Shown here: positions 7,653 to 15,908 of the stretch, piece after piece
How the letters are laid out: every line of letters begins with the position of its first letter
Position numbering within the stretch: the stretch's first letter is position 1
NCBI GenBank assembly: GCA_905199225.1
Contig: CAJKFS010000023.1
Location: 1 to 39,150, forward strand
From: an uncultured Collinsella sp.
GTDB lineage: Bacteria > Actinomycetota > Coriobacteriia > Coriobacteriales > Coriobacteriaceae
Length of the DNA stretch: 39,150 bases
Direction of reading: 5' to 3'
The notes under the pieces: generated by a model
The model's database searches: none
Told to the model about the DNA's origin: nothing
What the model saw: only the letters and a program-made list of their open reading frames with translations
Position numbers and translations under genes: made by a program

Positions 7653-8276
7653 ATGCCCGATTCCCGCACCCTCTGGACCGCCGTCGTCATTATTTGTATC
7701 GCCATATCGGTGTTCTTTAGCGTAAAAAAACGCACCACGTTTAAGCGCCTGCAACAGCTTATGGCTGCCAAGCAGTGGGACGAGTTCGATCGCTTGCTCG
7801 ATGGCAAACTCACCAGCATGCTGTACCCGCGCTACAACCGCGACTACCTGCGCCTGAACTCCTATCTGCTGCGCGAGGACCACAAGCGCGCCGACGAGAT
7901 GTTCGATTTGCTGCTGGGACTCAATCTGCCCAAGATGCAGCGCGTCGACCTGGTGATTAAGGCCTTTAACTACTACGTTGGCCAGGAGGACCGCAAAAAA
8001 TCCAAGGAGCTCCTGCACGAGATCAAGGGCTTTGAGGGCGGTCAGGCCGAGGCAGTCGCACACGAATGCCAGCTGATGTACGACACGATGATCTTGAAGC
8101 GCCACAACGACATTCCCGAGCTGGAGCGCATGCTCAAGGAGGCCGGTGACGACAAGGTCAAGAGCTGCCGCCTGGAATACCTGCTGGCCCTGCAGTACCA
8201 AAACAAGGGCGACGAAGCCAAGTTCCAGGAGTTCCTGGAGAAGTCGGGCCAACACTCGATGGCCGTCAACGCGTAA
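7653..8276 (+). CDS. Membrane-anchored helical protein of unknown function
   Basis: A 207-residue protein. Residues 7-24 (WTAVVIICIAISVFFSV) form a single uncleaved membrane anchor followed by a basic stretch, so the rest should be cytoplasmic. That part is helical and charged, with spaced Leu/Tyr/Ala patterns (DRLLDGKLTS, YLRLNSYLLRE, LLALQYQNKGDEAKF) resembling tetratricopeptide-like repeats, which usually mediate protein contacts. I do not recognise a named family. The frame opens earlier (7542), but AAGGA and the hydrophobic anchor favour 7653. The stop is 31 bp before the tRNA-Leu gene. Confidence 0.7.
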   Translation: MPDSRTLWTAVVIICIAISVFFSVKKRTTFKRLQQLMAAKQWDEFDRLLDGKLTSMLYPRYNRDYLRLNSYLLREDHKRADEMFDLLLGLNLPKMQRVDLVIKAFNYYVGQEDRKKSKELLHEIKGFEGGQAEAVAHECQLMYDTMILKRHNDIPELERMLKEAGDDKVKSCRLEYLLALQYQNKGDEAKFQEFLEKSGQHSMAVNA

Positions 8277-8287
8277 CGGACGGCTTG

Positions 8288-8296
8288 TGCTAGACT
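8288..8296 (+). promoter_or_regulatory. Possible extended -10 promoter of tRNA-Leu
   Basis: TGCTAGACT matches the extended -10 form (TG-N-TANNNT), with its last base 11 bases before the tRNA. No good -35 is seen. It overlaps nothing but the short gap after the preceding gene. Confidence 0.35.
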
Positions 8297-8307
8297 TCTA
8301 GTCTCAC

Positions 8308-8392
8308 GGGGGCGTGGCGGAATTGGCATACGCAGGAGACTTAAAATCTCTCGCCGCAAGGATTGTGGGTTCGAGTCCCACCGCCCCTACCA
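8308..8392 (+). tRNA. tRNA-Leu (anticodon UAA)
   Basis: A full class II tRNA of 85 bases. The acceptor stem pairs GGGGGCG (8308-8314) with CGCCCCT (8382-8388), including one G-U pair. The anticodon loop CTTAAAA has TAA at 8342-8344 on a GGAGA/TCTCT stem. A long variable arm (GCC...GG) and the T arm GTGGG-TTCGAGT-CCCAC follow. CCA is encoded (8390-8392). It reads UUA and, by wobble, UUG, rare codons in a GC-rich genome. Confidence 0.96.
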
Positions 8393-8403
8393 TATGGAGC
8401 TTT

Positions 8404-8441
8404 CGAGCCCGTGTCCCCAAGGGACGCGGGCTCGTTTCTTT
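8404..8441 (+). terminator. Terminator of tRNA-Leu
   Basis: CGAGCCCG and CGGGCTCG form an outer stem with an inner GTCCC/GGGAC pair, followed by TTTCTTTT. It begins 11 bp after the tRNA end. Confidence 0.88.
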
Positions 8442-8459
8442 TAGATGCCGGTGGGACTC

Positions 8460-8530
8460 TAAGCTGCGGTGGAATAGATCCTGTTTATACCGTTTACCGG
8501 CCCATTTAGGAACTATTTCACCGCAACTTA
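8460..8530. repeat. Imperfect palindrome, 23-bp stem
   Basis: 8460-8482 and 8508-8530 are inverted copies matching at 20 of 23 positions, around a 25-bp loop. The three differences are spread along the stem, as in an old REP-type palindrome. It fills the convergent gap between the tRNA terminator and the ppx/gppA stop codon, and has no T-tract. Confidence 0.6.
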
Positions 8531-8531
8531 T

Positions 8532-9533
8532 TTAGAGGGTACTGAGCTCTGGGGTCCAGCCGATGGTGGGGGCGGCGCCGTCGAGAGTCTCGTTGATGGT
8601 GGCGGCCATGCCGGCGAGTAAGCTGTTCTCGCTTACAGTGAGCGTCTTGTAGCCGCCGGCTCGCATAAGCTCGCGAATCACCACGGCACCAGCCAAGATC
8701 ACGCCCGCGCGTTTGGGCTGTACACCCGGTAGCGCGGCGATGCCTTCCGCGTCCAACACAGACATGCGCTCGATAGCGGCCGAGACCTGCTCCAGCGACA
8801 GCTCGCGTAGGTGCACAAAGCTCGAATCGTACGGTTCCAGCTCGTGGACCAGAGCCACCAGCGTAGTCACCGTGCCGCCCACCGCGACTAAGCGTTCGGC
8901 GCGCTCAAAGTCGACAGGCAGGCCCTCAAAATAGGCGGCGAACTGCTCGCCTGCCCACGCGGCAGCGGCAGCAAGCTCGCCATCCGCGGGCGGCAACGCG
9001 GAGAAAAAGCGCTCCGTCACGCGACGGCAGCCAATGTCCAGCGAGCGCGTCCCTTCCAGCGCAAAAACCCCGCGCTCCGGAGCGTATACGCCCGTCGCGA
9101 GCTCCGTGGAGCCACCGCCCGAATCGGCGACGATGATGCGCTCGCCAGCAAAGTCGTGCGCCACGCCAAAAAACGTCAGGCGCGCCTCGACCTCGCCCGG
9201 AATCACCTGTGGCTCAAGCCCCAGATCGCGCAGGCCGTCCAGCAGCAGCGCGGCATTGGACGCATCGCGTGCGGCACTCGTGCACGTGGTGCAGATGCAC
9301 ACGGCCCCAAAGGCACGGGCCTCGTCCACAAACATGTGACATGCAGCGAGCACACGCTCAACGGCCGCCTCGCAAAAGCGGCCCGTCGCGTCAACGCCCT
9401 CGCCCAGATCGGTAATCTCGGTATGCTTGGACGATTCCACGATCGCCCCGGCCTCGACCTGCGCCAGCACCAGTCGCGACGACACCGTTCCCAGGTCGAT
9501 CGCCGCCACCTTATATCGTTTGCAATCTGCCAT
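8532..9533 (-). CDS. Ppx/GppA-family phosphatase
   Basis: A 333-residue exopolyphosphatase / guanosine pentaphosphatase family protein of the actin-like ATPase fold. The first phosphate loop is AIDLGTVSSRL near residues 10-20, the second VADSGGGSTEL, and a third glycine-rich segment VAVGGTVTTL. It corresponds to the short actinobacterial form of about 310-330 residues that lacks the C-terminal HD extension. It hydrolyses polyphosphate or pppGpp, linking phosphate storage with the stringent response; which substrate cannot be told. It lies 28 bp downstream of the ftsB-like gene in the conserved actinobacterial order. The ATG at 9533 gives the normal N terminus. Confidence 0.9.
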   Translation of the reverse strand: MADCKRYKVAAIDLGTVSSRLVLAQVEAGAIVESSKHTEITDLGEGVDATGRFCEAAVERVLAACHMFVDEARAFGAVCICTTCTSAARDASNAALLLDGLRDLGLEPQVIPGEVEARLTFFGVAHDFAGERIIVADSGGGSTELATGVYAPERGVFALEGTRSLDIGCRRVTERFFSALPPADGELAAAAAWAGEQFAAYFEGLPVDFERAERLVAVGGTVTTLVALVHELEPYDSSFVHLRELSLEQVSAAIERMSVLDAEGIAALPGVQPKRAGVILAGAVVIRELMRAGGYKTLTVSENSLLAGMAATINETLDGAAPTIGWTPELSTL

Positions 9534-9561
9534 TGCGGGCTCCCCTCCGGGCGCTACTCGC

Positions 9562-10323
9562 CTACTCGCCGCTAGACGCGACCGTCTGACCCTCGACGCC
9601 GTTAAATCCAAACAGCATGTCGAGCGCCTGGATGTACCACGGCGCGTCCTTGCCGACTTCTTCGATCTCCTTGGCCACCTCGCTGGCCTTCTTGGCGTTC
9701 GACGACTTCTGGCTCGACGAGGCATCCGAATCGCCGTCCAGGCCCTGCACTTCAATCCTCTTCTCGCCGGGCATCACCAAGCCCAGGTCCTCGGATGCCG
9801 CATCCTTGATACCCTCCTCCGAGAGCAGCTTGTCGACGCTTTTTTGCAGCCCATCATTGTATTGCTGGCGAATCTCGACCTGCTTGGCCAAGATATCGCT
9901 CGAACGCTTTGCCACGTACAGGTCGCGCACGGGGAAATACAGGCTCACGAGCACCAGGGCAACGACGATGCCGATGAATAGCCCTCGCTGAGGACCGTGG
10001 GTAAAGTCGTAGATCGCCTTGACTACCGCGTTGTCGTTGGCGTAGTGCATAAAGTCCGAGCCCGAAAAACGGTTCGAGGGCCTGCTCGACCTATCGTGCG
10101 TTTGAGCCGACGAGCGCTGAGCATGCGACGAACGTGCCGGGCGCACTGGTCCATCTGTCGAAGTATTCACTTGAGCATTGGGGCGCGAGGTACTTGTCGG
10201 GCGCTGCATGGAGCGGTCGGCGCCGGCGTAGGCGGACCCACCGAGCTGCACCGTGCGCGCACGGCGAGGCGACGGCTCACGCGAACCGGCGGAATAGTAC
10301 CTGTTGTCGTAAATCTGATCCAT
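9562..10323 (-). CDS. FtsB/DivIC-family septum formation initiator
   Basis: A 253-residue bitopic protein. Residues 1-105 are a basic, Ser/Arg/Pro-rich disordered cytoplasmic tail. One membrane helix follows (GLFIGIVVALVLVSLYF), then an extracytoplasmic coiled coil (DILAKQVEIRQQYNDGLQ) and the short DLGLVMPGEKRIEV segment typical of actinobacterial FtsB homologues. In family members this protein joins FtsL and FtsQ at the division septum. The position between eno and ppx matches mycobacterial gene order, where the Rv1024 homologue sits in the same place. It lies downstream of the eno terminator, so it should have its own promoter. Confidence 0.85.
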   Translation of the reverse strand: MDQIYDNRYYSAGSREPSPRRARTVQLGGSAYAGADRSMQRPTSTSRPNAQVNTSTDGPVRPARSSHAQRSSAQTHDRSSRPSNRFSGSDFMHYANDNAVVKAIYDFTHGPQRGLFIGIVVALVLVSLYFPVRDLYVAKRSSDILAKQVEIRQQYNDGLQKSVDKLLSEEGIKDAASEDLGLVMPGEKRIEVQGLDGDSDASSSQKSSNAKKASEVAKEIEEVGKDAPWYIQALDMLFGFNGVEGQTVASSGE

Positions 10324-10414
10324 GTGCGCCTTGTGCGGTTGAGGTTTGTTTGCGCTAAGTATTCTAGTTATAGCACGAGCGTGCGCACCACCTTCGACAG
10401 CCTTTGCTCGACAT

Positions 10415-10446
10415 AAAAAAGGCGCTGAGCCATATGGCCCAGCGCC
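10415..10446 (-). terminator. Terminator of eno
   Basis: On the minus strand GGCGCTGGGCC-ATAT-GGCTCAGCGCC forms a strong stem followed by TTTTTT. It lies 74 bp downstream of the enolase stop and before the ftsB-like gene. Confidence 0.9.
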
Positions 10447-10519
10447 CAATGGTGCTCAACAGCGCCCGGCTGGAGCAAGGCAAATCCGAGTCTTCCCCGC
10501 CCCCGCGACCTCCGCGTGC

Positions 10520-11809
10520 CTAGCGAATGTTGTAGAACGCGGCCTTGCCGGCGTAACGCGCGCTGCCCTCGAGCTCGTCCTCGATGCGGATGAGCTGGTT
10601 GTACTTGGCGATACGGTCGCTGCGGCACGGGGCGCCCGACTTGATCTGGCCGGCGTTGACGCCCACGACCAGGTCGGCGATCGTGGAGTCCTCGGTCTCG
10701 CCGGAGCGGTGACTCACGATGCAGGCGTAACCGGCCTCCTTGGCGGTCTCGATGGCCTCGAGCGACTCGGTAAGCGTGCCGATCTGGTTGACCTTGACCA
10801 GGATCGCGTTGGCGGCACCCAGCTCGATGCCCTTCTTGAGGCGCTCGGTGTTGGTGACGAACAGGTCGTCGCCCACCAGCTGCACCTTGTTGCCAATGCG
10901 ACGGGTGAGCTCGACCCAGCCGTCCCAGTCCTCCTCGGCCATGCCGTCCTCGATGGAGATGATGGGATAGGTGTCGACGAGCTTCTCCCAGTAATCGACC
11001 ATCTGAGCGCTCGTATACTCAACGCCCTCGCCCTTGAGCTCGTACATGCCGGTCTCGGCGTTGTAGAACTCGGTCGAGGCCGGGTCCATGGCGTACATGA
11101 AGTCGACGCCGGGCTTAAAGCCAGCCTTCTCGACGGCCTTGGTGATGTACTCGAACGGCTCGGCATTGGTCTTGAGGTTGGGGGCAAAGCCGCCCTCGTC
11201 GCCCACGCCGCCGCCCAGGCCGGCCTCGTGCAGCACGCCCTTGAGGGTGTGGTAGACCTCGGCGCACCAGCGCAGGCCCTCGGCAAAGCTCGGGGCGCCC
11301 ACCGGCATGATCATAAACTCCTGGAAGTCGACGTTATTGTCGGCATGCACGCCGCCGTTGAGGATGTTCATCATAGGTGTGGGCAGCAGATGAGCGTTGA
11401 CGCCGCCCAGGTACTGGTACAGCGACAGGCCCGACGACTCGGCAGCGGCGCGGGCGACGGCCAGCGACACGCCCAGGATGGCGTTGGCACCGAGCTTGGT
11501 CTTGTTGGGGGTACCGTCCGCGGCAATCAGCGCGGCATCGACGGCACGCTGGTCGAAGGCGTCGAGGCCCACGACGGCGTTAGCGCACTCGTTGTTGACG
11601 TGCTCGACGGCCTGCGAAACGCCCTTGCCCAGGTAGCGGCCCTTGTCCCCGTCGCGCAGCTCGCAGGCCTCAAAGGCGCCGGTCGAAGCACCCGAAGGCA
11701 CCATTGCGCGGCCAAAGCTGCCGTCCTCGAGCACGACCTCGACCTCGACGGTGGGATTGCCGCGGCTGTCGAGCACCTCGCGACCGTAGGCGTCCAAAAT
11801 ATCGCTCAT
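10520..11809 (-). CDS. eno: Enolase
   Basis: A 429-residue enolase, the usual length. It converts 2-phosphoglycerate to phosphoenolpyruvate in glycolysis and supplies PEP for the many PTS systems here. The N terminus has YGREVLDSRGNPTVEVEV; further on are SGASTGAFEACELRD (mobile loop), GDEGGFAPNL with the catalytic Glu, Mg-binding SIEDGMAEEDW and VGDDLFVTN, and the signature VKVNQIGTLTE with SHRSGETED. The gene has its own terminator downstream, and the upstream gap holds a repeated TAAGTTAGCC. It sits between mazG and ftsB in actinobacterial order. Confidence 0.98.
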   Translation of the reverse strand: MSDILDAYGREVLDSRGNPTVEVEVVLEDGSFGRAMVPSGASTGAFEACELRDGDKGRYLGKGVSQAVEHVNNECANAVVGLDAFDQRAVDAALIAADGTPNKTKLGANAILGVSLAVARAAAESSGLSLYQYLGGVNAHLLPTPMMNILNGGVHADNNVDFQEFMIMPVGAPSFAEGLRWCAEVYHTLKGVLHEAGLGGGVGDEGGFAPNLKTNAEPFEYITKAVEKAGFKPGVDFMYAMDPASTEFYNAETGMYELKGEGVEYTSAQMVDYWEKLVDTYPIISIEDGMAEEDWDGWVELTRRIGNKVQLVGDDLFVTNTERLKKGIELGAANAILVKVNQIGTLTESLEAIETAKEAGYACIVSHRSGETEDSTIADLVVGVNAGQIKSGAPCRSDRIAKYNQLIRIEDELEGSARYAGKAAFYNIR

Positions 11810-11882
11810 GTTGTCTCCCTCTCACTTGGAAACGTAGTGGATGCAAGCGACCGGCCGACCGTGCACCATCGGTGCGTCTCCG

Positions 11883-11927
11883 TAAGTTAGCCATGTCGCA
11901 CTTTTTGCATTATGCCCTAAGTTAGCC
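11883..11927. promoter_or_regulatory. Direct repeat TAAGTTAGCC upstream of eno
   Basis: Ten identical bases occur at 11883-11892 and 11918-11927, 35 bp apart, in the enolase upstream region. A CATAAT that could serve as a minus-strand -10 box lies between them (11908-11913). A regulator site is possible but unproven; no -35 box is clear. Confidence 0.3.
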
Positions 11928-11948
11928 GAGGGATACACTTGATTTTCG

Positions 11949-11994
11949 AAAAATTTAGCGGGAACGATGAGGCATGTCAGCCCGTCGTTCCCGC
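11949..11994 (-). terminator. Terminator of the yfcE-mazG transcript
   Basis: GCGGGAACGA (11958-11967) and TCGTTCCCGC (11985-11994) pair perfectly around a 17-bp loop. Read on the minus strand, TAAATTTTTCG follows. It starts just after the mazG stop. Confidence 0.8.
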
Positions 11995-11998
11995 AGTC

Positions 11999-12859
11999 TT
12001 ACTCCTCCGCCTTTGCGGCATCCCACAGGTCGTTGAGGCCGTGGGTCGAAAGCTCGGCAAGATCCACGTGGGCGTCGGACGCCATCTGCTCCATCGCGGC
12101 CCAGCGACGGCGAAACTTGGCCGTGCTCGCGCGCAGGGCACTCTCGGCGTCGATCCCCTCTTTGCGCGCGACGTTGACCAAGGCAAAGAGCAGGTCGCCA
12201 AACTCCATTTCGCGCTCGGGCGAGCCAGGGGCCTCGGCCTCAAACTCGGCACGTTCCTCGGCGACCTCATCCCACACGTCCTGGACCGTCTCCCACTCAA
12301 AGCCCACGGCAGCCGCCTTGCGCGACACCTTCTGAGCCTGCATCAGCGCCGGTAGATGCGTGGGCACGCCGTCGAGCAGACCCTCGGGCGCGGCCTCGCC
12401 CGCTGCCACGGCCTTGTCCTTGGCGGCTTTCTCGGCAAGCTTGACCTCGTCCCAAATCTTGAGTACCTCGTCGGGGTTGTCGGCATCCGCATCGCCAAAC
12501 ACGTGCGGGTGGCGGCGGATGAGCTTGGCGTCGATATCGCGCGCCACGTCGGCCAGCGTAAACTCGCCGGCGTCCGCCGCAATCTGCGCATGCAACACCA
12601 CCTGCATGAGCACGTCGCCGAGCTCCTCGCGTAGATGCGTCGCGTCATCGGCCTCGATGCAATCGAGTGCCTCGTAGGCCTCCTCGATCATGTTCTTACC
12701 GATGCTCTGATGCGTCTGTTCGCGGTCCCACGGGCAGCCATCGGGCTGACGCAGGCGCCAGATGGTCTGCACCAGATGCTGCAGCTCGGCCGACGCGTCG
12801 ACCAGCGTCGACAGATCGCGCGAGCCCTCGGCATTTTGCTGAGCCATGTGTTGCGCCAT
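11999..12859 (-). CDS. mazG: Nucleoside triphosphate pyrophosphohydrolase MazG
   Basis: A 286-residue protein with two tandem MazG folds. It hydrolyses NTPs or dNTPs to monophosphates, clearing damaged nucleotides. The first domain has GCPWDREQTHQSI and the metal-binding EEAYEALDCIE...LREELGDVLMQVV. The second has KAAAVGFEWE, EEVAEERAEF-like helices and EMEFGDLLFALVN. The linker (about 140-175) is Ala/Glu/Lys-rich. GGGAGG lies 7 bases before the ATG. It is 2 bp after the phosphodiesterase gene, so the pair is an operon, and is followed by a terminator before eno. Confidence 0.95.
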   Translation of the reverse strand: MAQHMAQQNAEGSRDLSTLVDASAELQHLVQTIWRLRQPDGCPWDREQTHQSIGKNMIEEAYEALDCIEADDATHLREELGDVLMQVVLHAQIAADAGEFTLADVARDIDAKLIRRHPHVFGDADADNPDEVLKIWDEVKLAEKAAKDKAVAAGEAAPEGLLDGVPTHLPALMQAQKVSRKAAAVGFEWETVQDVWDEVAEERAEFEAEAPGSPEREMEFGDLLFALVNVARKEGIDAESALRASTAKFRRRWAAMEQMASDAHVDLAELSTHGLNDLWDAAKAEE

Positions 12860-12861
12860 GG

Positions 12862-13410
12862 TTATTCCTCCCCCAGGATCACGTGGCGGAACTCGCCGCC
12901 TTCATAGATGCCGTAGCTGTGCGTGCCGTCCTTGGGGATGCTCACGCTGCCGGGGTTGAAAAGCCACAGGCCCGGGTGCGCCTCGCTCGCCTCGTTGACC
13001 TTGATGTGCGTGTGGCCGTAGACGAGCGCGGAGCCCTCGGGCAGCGCGGGCGCGTGGTCGACGCTGTTGTGCATGCCGGCGCCAAAGACGTGGCCGTGCG
13101 TCAGGAACAGCTCGCGGCCGGTCTCGTCGAACAGGGTGGCGTAGTCGGCCATGACGGGGAAATCGAGCACCATCTGGTCGACCTCGGCGTCGCAGTTGCC
13201 GCGCACCGCGATGATACGGTCGGCCAGGGCGTTGAACAGCGGAATCACGCGCTTGGGGACGTAATCGCGCGGCAGGTCGTTGCGCGGGCCGTGGTAGAGC
13301 AGGTCGCCCAGCAGCACGATGCGGTCGGGCTGCTCGGACTCGATAGCGGCGACGAGGCACTCGGTCCAGTATGCCGAGCCATGGATGTCGGAGGCGATGA
13401 GGTATTTCAT
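12862..13410 (-). CDS. YfcE/MJ0936-family metallophosphodiesterase
   Basis: A 182-residue calcineurin-like phosphoesterase. Metal-binding motifs appear in order: SDIHGS near residue 8, LLGDLLYHGPRN, RGNCDAEV, THGHVFGAG and YGHTH. The arrangement matches YfcE (183 residues in E. coli), which acts in vitro on phosphodiesters; the physiological substrate is unknown. The start at 13410 has GAAAGGA at good spacing, whereas the upstream open frame lacks conservation. It is followed directly by mazG. Confidence 0.93.
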   Translation of the reverse strand: MKYLIASDIHGSAYWTECLVAAIESEQPDRIVLLGDLLYHGPRNDLPRDYVPKRVIPLFNALADRIIAVRGNCDAEVDQMVLDFPVMADYATLFDETGRELFLTHGHVFGAGMHNSVDHAPALPEGSALVYGHTHIKVNEASEAHPGLWLFNPGSVSIPKDGTHSYGIYEGGEFRHVILGEE

Positions 13411-13465
13411 GGCGGTCCTTTCGGGTGTGGTTAGTTGGGCTGGGCGCGGCGTGTCACCGGCCGCG

Positions 13466-13951
13466 TTACTCAAATCGCAGTGCCGCGGCTTGTGCCGCTT
13501 GCATCACGCGCTGGAGCGGCACGTCATGCTCGCGGGCAAGACGGGCGCAGTCTTCGTACTCGGGCGCCGCGCGCTCGCTGCCGTCGGGCAGGGTGGCCAC
13601 CTTGACGGACACCTCGCCCCATGGCGTCGTTACGCGCTCAAAGCGGCGTGGTAGGCAAACGCGCTCCATGACCTGGCGACGGATACCGTTGGTCGTAGTT
13701 TCCAAAAAGATGATCGTCTGCAGACGCTCGATATCCTCGTGAGCACAGATTACCTGTAGCTGCCAGCTGGGGCGGCCTTTCTTGCAATAGAGGGGCAGCC
13801 AATGCACCTCGCGCGCACCCGCCTCGCGCAGGCGGTCGGCAGCGTAGGCGAGCACCTCGGGCGACGCGTCATCGATGTCGCACTCCAGCTTGACGATAGT
13901 TTCAGGCGCATCGGTCTCGCGAGACAGCGGAGATGTACTTCCACGTTGCAT
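13466..13951 (-). CDS. Stand-alone C-terminal LarC-like domain (LarC2)
   Basis: A 161-residue protein matching the C-terminal half of LarC, the CTP-dependent enzyme that inserts nickel into the pincer cofactor of lactate racemase. Visible signatures are LECDIDDASPEVLAYAA, PLYCKKGRPSW, FLETTTNGIRR and APEYEDCARLA. Full LarC is about 400 residues; in lactobacilli it is made as LarC1 and LarC2 joined by a programmed frameshift. No LarC1 half, larA, larB or larE lies nearby: the 350 bp upstream contain no matching frame. A ribosome binding site (GGAAAGGAT) and an intact frame suggest it is a real gene rather than debris. Function without LarC1 is unknown. Confidence 0.82.
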   Translation of the reverse strand: MQRGSTSPLSRETDAPETIVKLECDIDDASPEVLAYAADRLREAGAREVHWLPLYCKKGRPSWQLQVICAHEDIERLQTIIFLETTTNGIRRQVMERVCLPRRFERVTTPWGEVSVKVATLPDGSERAAPEYEDCARLAREHDVPLQRVMQAAQAAALRFE

Positions 13952-14301
13952 ACGGTCCGGATCCTTTCCGCACGGGCTCGTTTTATTCACCCAAACGCTA
14001 GCACATCGCGGGCGGCGTGGGGGCGGCGTCATGGGATGGGCGGGACTTTTGCCCGTCGCGGACGTCGGCGTGCGCCGGGATCGTCCTCGCCCCTATCCAA
14101 ACGTGTACGGCAGCCTCCAAACACGTCATTTTTTGCAGCTTTTGGAGGCTGACGTACACGTTTTGAGGCAGGGTCGATGTCGTGCGGCAGCCCTTGCGCG
14201 CCGCCTGCCCTTTCCAGTCGGTTTCGACTTGTGGCGTTCCCGGCGCGCCAGGGGTCGCGCCATTACAATGGAGCGGATTCGCTTGACGCAAAGGAGCTGC
14301 C
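13952..14301. other. Divergent intergenic region, no gene
   Basis: 350 bp between the minus-strand larC2 and plus-strand hisJ genes. It holds the palindrome at 14099-14163 and the AAAGGAG ribosome binding site of hisJ. Promoters for both genes must lie here, but I see no clear hexamer pair. Confidence 0.6.
14099..14163. repeat. Near-perfect palindrome, 23-bp stem
   Basis: 14099-14121 and 14141-14163 are inverted copies with one mismatch around a 19-base loop rich in T. It lies in a divergent gap where no terminator is expected, so it is more likely a REP-type element. Confidence 0.7.
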
Positions 14302-15213
14302 ATGTCTGCTTGCCCGCTGGTCGATTGCCACACCCACACCTCGTTTTCGGACGGCCATGCCTCCTTTGAGGAAAACGTTCGCGCCGCCGCGGCGGCTGGC
14401 TGTCGGGTCATGGTCTCGACCGACCACCTCACCTTGCCCGCCAGCATGGATGCCAACTGCGAAGTGCAGGTTACTGAGGGCGACCTGCCGGCACATCGTC
14501 TGGCTTTTGAGGATGCTCGCAAGCTTGCCGCGCAGATTGCGCCGGAGCTCAGCTTTATCTATGGCTTTGAATGCGATTGGTACGAGGGCTGCGAGCCTTT
14601 GGTTGAGCGCTGGTCCCAGGGCGCCGTCGTACTCCTGGGCAGCGTGCATTGGATTGGCAACCCAGGCGATATTGCGGCAGGTGCTGCGGGCACGGCGGGG
14701 ACGGAGGACGTCGCTCGTCCTGATACACCCGATTCCCTTTGCGGTTGGATCGACGATGACACCAACCTGCATGTTTGGGAAAACCTGGGGGTACACGGCG
14801 TGTGGGAGCGCTATGTCGACGACTGGTGCCGCGCCTGCGAGAGCCCGCTTAACTTTGATGTGATGGCCCACCCCGACCTGGTCATGCGCTTTTCGAAGGA
14901 AGGCTTTGCGCCCGATTTTGACCCCGCGCCGTTCTGGGAGCAGATGGCCGAGTGCGCTCACGACACGGGCCGCCGCGTTGAGATCTCGACGGCCGCACCG
15001 CACAAGGGCTTGGACGACTACTATCCCGCGACTGGTCTTTTGCGTTGCTTCGCCCACGCCGAGGTACCCATCACCTTTGGCTCGGACGCGCACCGCGCCT
15101 GCGACATCTGCTGGAATATCCGCGAGGCGCATGCCCACGCCTACGACTGCGGTTATCGAACCTTCGACATCCCCCACGCCACCGGCGAATGGGAACCCAC
15201 ACCCCTCGCCTAA
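14302..15213 (+). CDS. hisJ: Histidinol-phosphatase, PHP family
   Basis: A 303-residue PHP-domain phosphatase that should convert histidinol phosphate to histidinol, the step before HisD. The metal-binding motifs are DCHTHTSFSDGH near residue 8, STDHLT near 40, a mid-protein ECDWYEG and VHW segment, MAHPDLV, and the C-terminal GSDAH. The his operon on the other strand encodes every other step but no HAD-type phosphatase, so this gene completes the pathway. It converges with hisE, with only 2 bp between the stop codons. AAAGGAG precedes the ATG. Confidence 0.9.
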   Translation: MSACPLVDCHTHTSFSDGHASFEENVRAAAAAGCRVMVSTDHLTLPASMDANCEVQVTEGDLPAHRLAFEDARKLAAQIAPELSFIYGFECDWYEGCEPLVERWSQGAVVLLGSVHWIGNPGDIAAGAAGTAGTEDVARPDTPDSLCGWIDDDTNLHVWENLGVHGVWERYVDDWCRACESPLNFDVMAHPDLVMRFSKEGFAPDFDPAPFWEQMAECAHDTGRRVEISTAAPHKGLDDYYPATGLLRCFAHAEVPITFGSDAHRACDICWNIREAHAHAYDCGYRTFDIPHATGEWEPTPLA

Positions 15214-15215
15214 GA

Positions 15216-15533
15216 CTAGTGGCGACGGGCGTTGAGTTCGCCGGCAAGCTCGTCGAGGGTGATACCGTAGCGCTCGAGCGTCACGAGCAGGTGGTAGACC
15301 AGGTCGCCGGCCTCGTAGCGAATGTGATCGTGATCGTTATCCTTGCAGGCCATGATCACCTCGCTCGCCTCCTCGGCAAGCTTCTTGAGCAGCTCATCCT
15401 CGACGTCGGTCAGCAGACGCGCGGTATAGCTCTCCTGCGGCGATGCATCACGACGACCGTGAATCACCTCGGCCAGACCTGTCAGCGTCTCACCGATATT
15501 TCCATCCTGAACGTTTGCGGTGCGCACACCCAT
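15216..15533 (-). CDS. hisE: Phosphoribosyl-ATP diphosphatase
   Basis: A 105-residue all-alpha pyrophosphohydrolase, second step of histidine synthesis. It carries the MazG-like metal site KLAEEASEVIMACKDND...YEAGDLVYHLLV. HisE is separate from HisI here, rather than fused as in enterobacteria. It is the last gene of the operon, 45 bp after hisI. Confidence 0.95.
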   Translation of the reverse strand: MGVRTANVQDGNIGETLTGLAEVIHGRRDASPQESYTARLLTDVEDELLKKLAEEASEVIMACKDNDHDHIRYEAGDLVYHLLVTLERYGITLDELAGELNARRH

Positions 15534-15578
15534 AGTTCAATCCTTTCTGGTGGCCGAGCGTCTAATCGAGCGCCCGCC

Positions 15579-15908
15579 CTACGCGAGTTTCTTAAAGAAG
15601 CAGGTACGGTTGCCGGTGTGGCAAGCCGGGCCCGGAGAGTCAACCTTGACCAGCAGCGTATCGTTATCGCAGTCGGCCCAAAGCTCCTTGACCTGTTGCA
15701 TGTTGCCGCTCGTCGCGCCCTTGTTCCAGAGCTCCTGGCGACTGCGGCTCCAAAACCACGTGGTGCCGGTCTTGAGCGTCAGCCCCACCGACTCCTCGTT
15801 CATCCAAGCAACCATAAGCACCTCACCGGTGTCATATTGCTGAGCCACACAAGGAATCAATCCACTGGCGTCATATTTGAGCTCGGCCGCGCTTGTCACT
15901 TGCTCCAT
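15579..15908 (-). CDS. hisI: Phosphoribosyl-AMP cyclohydrolase
   Basis: A 109-residue HisI, third step of the pathway. The zinc/magnesium site residues are visible in WSRSRQELWNKG, DCDNDTLLVKV and the cysteine motif CHTGNRTCFF near the C terminus. Its ATG directly abuts the hisF stop codon. Confidence 0.96.
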   Translation of the reverse strand: MEQVTSAAELKYDASGLIPCVAQQYDTGEVLMVAWMNEESVGLTLKTGTTWFWSRSRQELWNKGATSGNMQQVKELWADCDNDTLLVKVDSPGPACHTGNRTCFFKKLA

